Assembly: GCA_034096865.1 (NCBI GenBank)
Contig: JAWQFJ010025816.1
Coordinates: 1-17,500 of the forward strand
Length of the DNA: 17,500 nt
Direction: 5' to 3'
Source of the DNA: Theodoxus fluviatilis
Taxonomy: Eukaryota; Mollusca; Gastropoda; Cycloneritida; Neritidae
A model generated the notes under the pieces. It did not search any database, was not told the DNA's origin, and saw only the letters and a program-made list of their open reading frames with translations. This document shows, piece by piece, positions 10,290-17,500 of the stretch. Each line of letters starts with the position of its first letter. The first letter of the stretch is position 1. Both the position numbers and the translations under genes were made by a program.

Positions 10290-10331
10290 GGCCGGAGGCC
10301 TCAGCAATAAAGTTTTCGTTCGTTCGTTCGT
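10290..10331 (+). other. Retroelement 3' signal: hairpin, AATAAA and (CGTT)n
   Basis: A GGCC/GGCC stem with GGA loop is followed six bases later by AATAAA and then four CGTT units. The same order occurs on the minus strand at 44-86, and in weakened form at 11094-11137. The repeated arrangement in diverged copies argues that the hairpin and tail are functional 3' recognition signals. Confidence 0.7.
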
Positions 10332-10405
10332 TCTCGCTATTTCTCTCTATTTTTCTCTCTCTATTTCTCTCTCTCTATTTCTCTCTATTTTCTCGCTATT
10401 TCTCT
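10332..10405 (+). repeat. CT-rich array with TATTT interruptions
   Basis: Units such as CTCGCTATTTCTC and CTCTCTATTT continue the microsatellite that precedes the element at 9125. Its first 14 bases are the second copy of the candidate target duplication. Confidence 0.9.
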
Positions 10406-10430
10406 GATGGTGGTGGTGGTGGTGATGGTA

Positions 10431-10473
<43 letters not shown>

Positions 10474-10538
10474 AAGTAGTAATAGCAGTAGTGGTGGTGG
10501 TGGTGGTGGTGGTGGTGATGGTGGTGGTGGTGGTGGTG

Positions 10539-10599
<61 letters not shown>

Positions 10600-10610
10600 C
10601 AGTAGTGGTG

Positions 10611-10673
<63 letters not shown>

Positions 10674-10818
10674 CGTAGTAGCAGCGGCGGTGGTGGTGGT
10701 GGTGGCGGCGGCGGCGGCGGCGGCGATGGTGGTGATGGTGGTGGTGGCGGTGCTGGTGGTGACTGTGGCGCAAGTAGTAGTAGTAGTAGTAGTAGTGGTA
10801 GCAGCAGCAGCATAATAA

Positions 10819-10851
<33 letters not shown>

Positions 10852-10980
10852 CAGCAGCAGTAATAGTAGTAATAGTAGTAGTAGTAGTAGGGGTAATAGT
10901 AGTAGTAGTAGTAGTAGTAGTAGATGTAGTAGTAGTAGTAGTATTAATTGTGGTAGTAATTGTGGTAGTAGTATTAATAC

Positions 10981-11030
<50 letters not shown>

Positions 11031-11044
11031 ATAGCAGTAGTAGC

Positions 11045-11093
<49 letters not shown>
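10406..11093 (+). repeat. AGT/GGT trinucleotide array
   Basis: Blocks of GGT, AGT, GGC and AGC triplets alternate in long runs, interrupted by ATAATA and AATTGTGG. The plus strand is rich in G, T and A with very little C. Poly-Ser, poly-Val or poly-Thr frames here are repeat artefacts. Confidence 0.97.
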
Positions 11094-11215
11094 CGAACGA
11101 ACGAACGAACGAAATCGTTATTGTTAGGCCTCCGGCCCTTCACAAGGGTAAAAAAGAATACAATACAATCAAAATGTTGGTCAATTTTAGTTGTCTAACA
11201 TAGCTCGTTTCAATG
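11094..11215 (-). mobile_element. Independent 3' fragment of the (CGTT)n-tailed retroelement family
   Basis: (GAAC)n at about 11094-11113 is followed by CGTTATTGTTAGGCCTCCGG. On the minus strand this gives a GGCC/GGCC hairpin (11127-11137), a degenerate CAATAAC in place of the polyadenylation signal, then the CGTT tail. The order and spacing match the two palindrome copies, but the upstream sequence is diverged except for a shared TTGGTC. It lies between two AGT arrays, so this copy too is embedded in simple repeats. The 5' limit is uncertain. Confidence 0.65.
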
Positions 11216-11283
11216 TTCATCACATTGCATCACATTGCACTACACTGCACATCACTGCTCTGCATTGCAATACATTACAGTGG
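11216..11283 (+). repeat. Degenerate CATTGCA-type short tandem repeat
   Basis: Variants of CATTGCA, CACTGCA and CATCACA recur about every 5 to 10 bases between the retroelement fragment and the next AGT array. It is too irregular for a clean period. Confidence 0.6.
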
Positions 11284-11289
11284 ACTACA

Positions 11290-12092
<803 letters not shown>

Positions 12093-13353
12093 CTGCTAGT
12101 GATGTTGTTGTTATGTATACTACCTTTATGTCTCGTCGCACGTCCAGGCTGAAGGTCCCTACTGAGATGGACTGGCCTAAGGCCGACCCACAAGGTGCAA
12201 CAGAAGCAGTTTCCGGATCATGAAATATATGTTTCCTCGTGTGGAAACATATATTCTAATGAACGTTTGAGTTTTCAAAAATGATTTAATGGTTTTGGAC
12301 CGATTCTACTCTCCCAGCATTTGAGGTAAAATATGTCTGCCTGTCAGTCAATTGAAATACCCCTTGCCTTCTACTGCCTCTATTAACTCTCACAAATGTC
12401 CTTTATGTCTGCAATTTATCCTTCGGTGCGCACGCAAAACGCTCATTTGTTAAATCACTGAAACACATACACAGAAAACATAACCAAATGATAAATACTG
12501 ATTTCTCACATCGCTACAATATTGAAATCGAGATGTGCGTGTTGAAGTTCGGACCACCGGCAGAGATACATGATAATATATTTCTTATCGTGTAGCTGAG
12601 CGGTTCGAGGAGTTTCATGTGCGAACACGTGAAAACCTTTCTACAAATTCTAGATCAGAGAAATAGAAACAGTGTGTTTCTGTTGCGTCGTATGCAACGG
12701 CATTTAAGCTCCGTCTGTCAAAGGCAAGAAATGCTTTCCTCGTGTCTGTCCATGCTTGACAATCTCTTAATCTGTCGGAAATGGGTGTTGGTGGTTTGGG
12801 GTGGGGAATGGCGATGGACGGTGACGCCTTACTCATCAAATTGTGATCGATCGCCGGGGCTGCCGTCAGTCAGACTCTTTTTACTGCCAGAAACACAGGA
12901 AGCAGAGATTACTGCATCGTGGGACCAATCGAAATACGTCAGGAATGAAAGGAAGAGGGTTTCCACTGCTGTCACTTTCGGATTAGCCTAGGCGGGTTAT
13001 CGGAGATAACGGGGAACAAATGCACATGAAGAAGCGTAACCATGCAGTGCGAAATGAGTCGCATCGTGCAATTGGTTGATTTGGAGTCATGCAAAATTTC
13101 TAAACGAACATTTAATGTTATTTAAGATGGTGAAAACTGTTTTTTAATCTGAATATTTGGTGCAAAGATATAAGCAATTGAATCGTGCATCCTTGGGAAT
13201 AAATGAAAAAACTTTTTCGGTCACTTTTGATAACTGTCAATGTACCACTCTCGTTAAAACACGTTTGAAAACAATTTTACAAGTTGTAGACTGACTAAAA
13301 TTTCCACATACTGTAATGTTTTTAATGACCACATCAGCATTATACGAAGACAG
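12093..13353. other. Unassigned stretch without genes
   Basis: The sequence has mixed composition and no recognisable coding signature. The longest frame (12617-12991, 124 codons) shows no motif, has an overlapping antisense frame and is likely chance. The only strong local structure is the hairpin at 12224-12255. Confidence 0.6.
12224..12255. repeat. Perfect 13-bp inverted repeat with 6-base loop
   Basis: AATATATGTTTCC (12224-12236), loop TCGTGT, then GGAAACATATATT (12243-12255). The stem is perfect. It lies just beyond the AGT array and outside any gene. It could be a small element terminus or a replication-slippage palindrome; no promoter or terminator role can be shown. Confidence 0.85.
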
Positions 13354-13356
13354 TTA

Positions 13357-13560
13357 GGCCCTGTATCCACCAACATGGACTTTAGCTCGATTTTCCTTCA
13401 GGCGCAAAAGGACCCACTTCGTGGTATGGAGTCGCAATGAAAGGTTTCTCCCTATGGTGATAGCCACTAGACGCTCCCCCTCATCATATGGAATCTGTAG
13501 TGGTAGAGCTTTCGGGCCCTGCTCCAGGAAGTCGACCTTAGTCTCCCAACGAAGATTATC
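13357..13560. mobile_element. Possible Harbinger-like DNA transposon fragment
   Basis: At 13354 TTA is followed by GGCCCTGTATCCACCAACAT. A TTA duplication followed by a GGCCCTGT-type terminus is the pattern of PIF/Harbinger elements. No matching opposite end was found, so it would be a single-ended fragment, perhaps cut by the neighbouring retroelement. A stop-free minus-strand frame (about 13563 to 13354, no ATG, containing YDEGERLVAITIGRNLSLRL) crosses it and ends at the TAA that overlaps the supposed duplication. I do not recognise its product. Confidence 0.25.
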
Positions 13561-13563
13561 AGT

Positions 13564-14030
13564 AAACTACAATATGTACAGAATTATGCAGCCAGAAAGG
13601 TTACAAAGAAAGTGATAAAAATAATAACATCACTCCAGTGCTGCATTGTCTCACAGTTCAGAAACGGATCGTATTCAAGATTTGTACACTTGCACACACG
13701 TGCCTGATCAAGAAAGGAATGCCATCATACTTATGTGACTTGGTCAGTTTTACAGGCCTACCCGTCATCTCAGATCTACTCAGAGTGCTCTCCTGAGTTG
13801 CCACATGTAAAAACCAAGAAACAGGGAGAGAGGGCTTAATACTCAGCAGCCCAGAGACTTTGGAACGTTCTCCAAGACACGCTGAGAGTTTCTCAATCTC
13901 TGTCCAGTTCCCGCAGAGATCTGAAGATTTTCCTCTTCCGGAGCAGAGAAGAATATTGTATTCATTCCAGTGTGAAGCGCTGCGGAGCAGCAGACCTGCT
14001 GAATGCTATACAAAAGACGTACACACACAT
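13564..14030 (+). pseudogene. Decayed C-terminal reverse transcriptase of a CR1/L2-type non-LTR retrotransposon
   Basis: Conceptual translation in two plus frames follows the order typical of the C-terminal end of CR1/L2 polymerases. LQYVQNYAARKVTKK (from 13567) is followed, one frame over, by ITPVLHCLTVQKRIVFKICT and MPSYLCDLV. A return to the first frame gives PHVKTKKQGERA, a stop, then SAAQRLWNVLQDTLR and RRDLKIFLFRSRE. The family pattern is LQ-VQNAAAR, ITP-L--LHWLPV--RI-FK, P-YL-DL-, GERA and P-LWN-LP---R with --LK--LF. Two frameshifts (near 13610 and 13797) and two in-frame stops (13794 and after GERA) make it non-functional. Possible upstream remnants (SSYGI near 13484) are weak. No catalytic YADD region is present, so the copy is 5'-truncated. 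Confidence 0.8.
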
Positions 14031-14240
14031 ACGCTGCAGGCCCCCAATCAGCACTAGGCAGCACCGTCAAGCCTCTGGTGCCACTGGGAACTCCTCCCTC
14101 GCGGTAATGGCATCGCTTTCATATTGCGACATACCGCTTACTCCTAGAGCTCAAACAGCTTGGCACTTTACTCCCTGAACGCTGGGTCACAACCAATCCT
14201 TTAGTGGCAGGCAATAAACAAAGACAGAGAGAAAATTTAA
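14031..14240 (+). other. Probable 3' untranslated part of the CR1/L2-like fragment
   Basis: The stretch follows the reverse transcriptase remnant and has no recognisable coding. AATAAA occurs near 14212. I see no clear terminal repeat tail, so the end of the element is not fixed. Confidence 0.35.
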
Positions 14241-14329
14241 ATTGCAACTTTGTACTTCCATAACTTACTCACAGGTAAGTACATTGCACACGTCAAGGCT
14301 GATTATTCTTAACATCAAACATGAACAGA

Positions 14330-14484
14330 AATGATCGTGATGATGCCAATGATGTCGACGACGAAGACGATGATGACGACGCCAACGACGACAGCGACGA
14401 TGATAACGTCAACGAGAGTGATGATGAAAATGATGGTGATTGCGATGATGATTGCGATAGCGATAGTGATAATGATAGTGACAG

Positions 14485-14564
<80 letters not shown>

Positions 14565-14572
14565 GTGGTGAC

Positions 14573-14670
<98 letters not shown>
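14330..14670 (+). repeat. (GAT)n array with degenerate GAC/GAA/AAC left border
   Basis: Irregular GAT, GAC, GAA and AAT triplets (14330-14485) turn into nearly pure GAT to about 14670, interrupted once by GGTGGTGAC near 14563. The ATG-initiated poly-Asp frame from 14321 is most simply the translated microsatellite. It has no conserved flank and runs into ordinary sequence. Confidence 0.95.
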
Positions 14671-15125
14671 CAACAACGACGACAGTAGCGACAACCATCT
14701 TGTCGTTTTATTTTTTACCGGGGGATTAGTCCAACAAAAGCATCTTCCAAAACTAGCAAGTTTTCAGAGCGAAAGGTGACCCTTTCCTCGGGCCACAATG
14801 GTGTGTGACAAGCGAGACATTGCGAACTATTCCTCAACTCTTGCATAAAGAAACTGACAACCTGCTATTCACACACAACAAGGCCTGATGAAGGTGTCTG
14901 TTTTTGCTTCAAAAGTTTGGCAAGTTCGCAAAAGTTTTGTCGTAAAAGTGTCACGAGACATTTTGCCGTCAGTTAGTTGTTAGCACGCATGCTATAGTTG
15001 ACTGATAAGTCGCATTTCATAACAAATAAGACCATGGGAACGTTCACCTGATGTTTGTAGAAGTGCGTCGAGTGTGATACGCAGGACAGTTCCAAAGTAA
15101 CTGCTACCTGAGAGTGTTTTTTGTT
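14671..15125. other. Unassigned stretch without genes
   Basis: No open frame of note and no recognisable repeat. It is bordered by the GAT array and the dispersed repeat at 15126. Confidence 0.6.
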
Positions 15126-15390
15126 GCCTCCGCGAAGGAGGCTATGTTTTTAACTCGGTTCGTTCTTTAGTTAGTTATTCGGGAAAATATCTCAAAACAC
15201 TCATAATGGATTCTGATAAAATGTTTTACAAGGCCAGGGTTTCACCCAGGGAGCAGCCCTTTAAATACTGGAGGTTATCTGCTATTTCCCTTTGGAATTC
15301 CAACTAGAAAGATAAATTTTATCGCTCACCACGACGTTGATGACGTCAAACTATTGATGACGCCAGCGTGTGCGTTTCGCACTCAGAGCC
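15126..15390 (+). mobile_element. Dispersed repeat beginning with a GCCTCC/GGAGGC hairpin
   Basis: GCCTCCGCGAAGGAGGCTAT is followed by GTTTTTAACTCGGTTCGTTC, then a TCGGGAAAATATCTCAAAA block, GATTCTGATAAAATGTT and CCCTTTAAATACTGGAGG. It closes with GCGTTTCGCACTCAGAG. I recall this succession (hairpin, TATGTTTTC-CGGT, TCAAAAA--TATGGA, GATTTTGATGAAA, CATTAAATTTTGG, GCGCTCTCTGAGTGC) from a very widespread animal repeat. The resemblance is from memory, and the class is unknown to me. The borders are estimated. Confidence 0.45.
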
Positions 15391-16980
15391 CGCCAGCAGG
15401 CGCTAAACTGAACCCGGCTGTACAGGTCGTGGAAGATGAATTGCGGCGTGCTCGGTGAAGATTTGCGCTCCCAGAAAGCTCAGCAGTTTTTAAGCGCAAC
15501 GTTCAGTCAGAGCACATCGATGCTCGATGACCCTCTCACCAGCTGTAACTCCGGACTGCTGCGTTTTCGGGACCAGATCCGGTAACACAGCCAGGGGCGG
15601 TCCCATCCTGCCTAGATAAGCTGCCAGAGGGCATTGGGGTGAGCTCGGAACATTCAGATCCATCTGTGCTTTCATACCATTCTGGAAGATCGACCCCAAT
15701 TGATTCGCAACGGCGACTTCATCGGCAAATCCAACATCCTATTTCAGGAAACATCACTGCACTCATCTCCCAACCGAACAGTTAAATCAACGCCTAACCC
15801 TTACTATTCTGCACTCTATGTCGCCTTTATTGTGGCTGTTTATAATGACAGTCACACATTATAACAGATTGAGTGACAATGTCGTTACAGCTATTCCTTA
15901 TCGATGCACATACCCTAAGCCGATCGATAGCCAGCAAAGCTAGCCAAAGGTAATCAAAGTGCAAAGTCACGTCTCGTAGGGAGTGACCACTGTAGCCATG
16001 CAGAATGTCCGGTCAATGCTTACAGCACGCAGCATTCGAAAACTGAGAATCGAACAGAAGGTTGAATGGATGGATAATGTTTTAGTGCCTATCAGCCTTT
16101 GAAGCTATGTTAGGCCACTGATCACAAGCACTCATGAGACCTGGTTAGAATAAGAAAAGTTAAGTCCCGGTTTCGCAAGTTAATCGCCTCTTACAAATCA
16201 CGTAGGAAGACTCGCGGGTCATCAATTCTTCTCCCCAACCCACAGGAGGGAAAGGACTTTGGAAATGGTAGACACGAAGAATGAAGCATTTCTGAAAAAC
16301 AAACTTGAAACAAAAGCATTTTAGTGATAGGTAATGGAAGAAGCCAAGATCTAGGTCGATCTAGCAACGAAGTAACCGTGTCGCTGAGATCGCATCACTG
16401 CATCTTGAAAAAAATCTTTGGCAGGCTGGAGAATACACCGAAACTCAACGGAAATTGTGTCCCCGTTCGAATAGTATTCTCTCAGCTCGCCCAATCCAAT
16501 GTCAGCACATGGATTTTTGCATAAGCTGAGTGTCCACAGCAATCGACAACTGACATGTTTCTATGGACGTCGTTGTTTTTCAGTGGCTCCAATTTCCACG
16601 AAACGTCGGAGCTCATTGGGAAGGGGGTAGTATTAAAGTAAATGGGTATACGAAATATCGAGTAAAAATGATATATGCAGATATGAGATATTTATGTCTC
16701 GTAGTATTGCATTCCCTGTGATCAAAGCTACAGGAGCCGTATTGAACGAATAGGTCTTGTAATTTTTTCTTCAGAACTGGCTTCCACTGAACACGACGTC
16801 TGCTAATCTGCGCGCGTGTAACCACTTGTAATTGTCCATAATTCATCACAATAGTACTGATGATTGATTTCAATTAAACTTTGAGTGCCACGGAGCACGA
16901 ACTTCGTCATGACATGCTCAGAACTCGTCCAAACTCAGGATGAGAAAGTGCGTTCTCCGCCTGCAAATGTCGATAACTTA
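15391..16980. other. Unassigned stretch without genes
   Basis: Short frames only (up to 86 codons), none with a motif. Overlapping sense and antisense frames near 16324-16542 point to chance. I see no promoter, tRNA or array. Confidence 0.55.
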
Positions 16981-17500
16981 TTAATCATCATTCCTCTGGC
17001 CATTGGAAGCCCAGAAAGACTCGCGCTTTATCTGTTGTCCTTTAGCTCTGGGCCAGGATAGCCCTGGGGATTGCTTTTGCAGCCGTCGCCAGGTGTACCA
17101 TCCATAATGAATGGCCAAATGGGTTTGTGCTTGGACCACTGTGCGACCATTGCCCGAGGATGGCCACAGTTTTGGAACAACGTCACTGAACGACATGCTT
17201 TTCCACAATGGTGTCAACAGACAACAACGTGCTTTGGTTCTTTTCCAGCGTTGTCATTAGCGATCTATTGTTGTTATCAAAACAACTAAACGCTGAGCAC
17301 AAACGATCCCGCTGAGACAGCTGAGAATGAGATGTACAAAATCGATGCGAAATGAATTTGTTTATAGCGAAGGATCATCAGGTTTCTGGTGCATAATTCT
17401 ACAAATCACGCAGTGTCTAACAACAGACGCCAAAGCGCCAGTCTAATTAGCGAATCACAGACATCTTGTAAACGGATGTATCCCTGGCCATACAGGTGGG
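16981..17500. other. Unassigned stretch with a short unrecognised minus frame
   Basis: A 78-codon minus-strand frame (16981-17217) contains KLWPSSGNGRTVVQAQT and HYGWYTWRRLQKQ. It has a slightly less random look than its neighbours but no recognisable domain, and it overlaps an open plus frame (17071-17289). It could be a fragment of an old element or exon. I assign no function. Confidence 0.35.

Larger units (their letters stand above)
9139..10331 (+). mobile_element. Right-arm copy of a (CGTT)n-tailed retroelement inserted in a CT microsatellite
   Basis: The unit is 1193 bp, bounded by 14-bp direct repeats. In order it holds an open frame (9166-10137), a 3' untranslated part, a GGCC-GGA-GGCC hairpin (10290-10300), AATAAA (10306-10311) and (CGTT)n (10317-10331). 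Flanking duplication plus a polyadenylation signal and short-repeat tail fits target-primed reverse transcription by a non-LTR machinery that recognises a 3' hairpin. The tail is not poly(A), so an ordinary processed pseudogene is less likely. No reverse transcriptase is present, so it is either a 5'-truncated copy of a longer element or a non-autonomous family. A related 3' end lies at 11094-11215. Confidence 0.7.

Noticed and set aside
10385..11198. Thr-, Val- and Pro-rich frames over the first AGT/GGT array
   Set aside because: Repeat translation artefacts, overlapping on both strands.
12617..12991. 124-codon frame
   Set aside because: No recognised motif, overlapped by an antisense frame, and of a length expected by chance in this composition.
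12996..13010. Short inverted repeat GTTATC-GGA-GATAAC
   Set aside because: A 6-bp stem is frequent by chance, with no supporting context.
14321..14779. 152-codon acidic poly-Asp frame
   Set aside because: It is the translation of a GAT microsatellite. Other frames across it are equally open, and the flanks show no conserved protein.
15341..15348. Perfect TGACGTCA (CRE-like) octamer
   Set aside because: It lies inside a dispersed repeat and no gene or promoter can be identified nearby, so a regulatory role cannot be supported.

Overview
The window looks like non-coding, repeat-dominated DNA from a metazoan nuclear genome. It holds long GA/CT, GT/CA, AGT, GGT and GAT arrays, a decayed CR1/L2-type reverse transcriptase tail, a small MITE with a target-site duplication, a retroelement with an unusual (CGTT)n tail, and SINE-like and other dispersed repeats that resemble those of molluscs. 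A marine mollusc, perhaps a gastropod, is my best guess, made from repeat style only. I see no intact host gene, no tRNA or rRNA gene and no CRISPR array. Nearly all long open frames are translated microsatellites or chance frames.

The dominant structure is a large palindrome. About 1-5080 and about 5470-10345 (perhaps to 10405) are inverted copies of one another around an axis near 5274. They are separated by a short unique spacer and some 290 bases of G/T homopolymer-like sequence that may not be genuine. Moving outward, each arm carries a 12-bp minisatellite, a GT/CA microsatellite, a SINE-like block, three 46-bp tandem units, about 1.5 kb of featureless DNA, a GA/CT microsatellite, and a roughly 1.2 kb retroelement whose 3' end points away from the axis. 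From the axis to about 3110 (left) and 7410 (right) the arms are almost identical. Further out they diverge clearly. Only the left element copy carries a 255-bp MITE, only the right has an extra 100-bp segment, and only the left has an extra 25-bp segment near 4478.

The retroelement is best seen in the right arm (9139-10331). It is flanked by a 14-bp direct repeat and lies inside a degenerate CT array. It contains an open frame, a remnant of a possible Ulp-like protease in another frame, a GGCC hairpin, AATAAA and (CGTT)n. A third, independent tail of the same type (11094 to about 11215, minus strand) lies between two AGT arrays, so all visible copies adjoin simple repeats.

From 10406 to 12092 the DNA is mostly AGT/GGT arrays. 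The region 12093-17500 is mainly unassigned. It holds a perfect 13-bp hairpin (12224-12255), a possible Harbinger-like terminus (13357), the CR1/L2-type reverse transcriptase fragment (13564-14030), a GAT array (14330-14670) and a dispersed repeat beginning with a GCCTCC/GGAGGC hairpin (15126). No genes work together here. The biology is that of mobile elements, simple repeats and a palindrome that is either genuine and partly homogenised by gene conversion, or an assembly fold-back.
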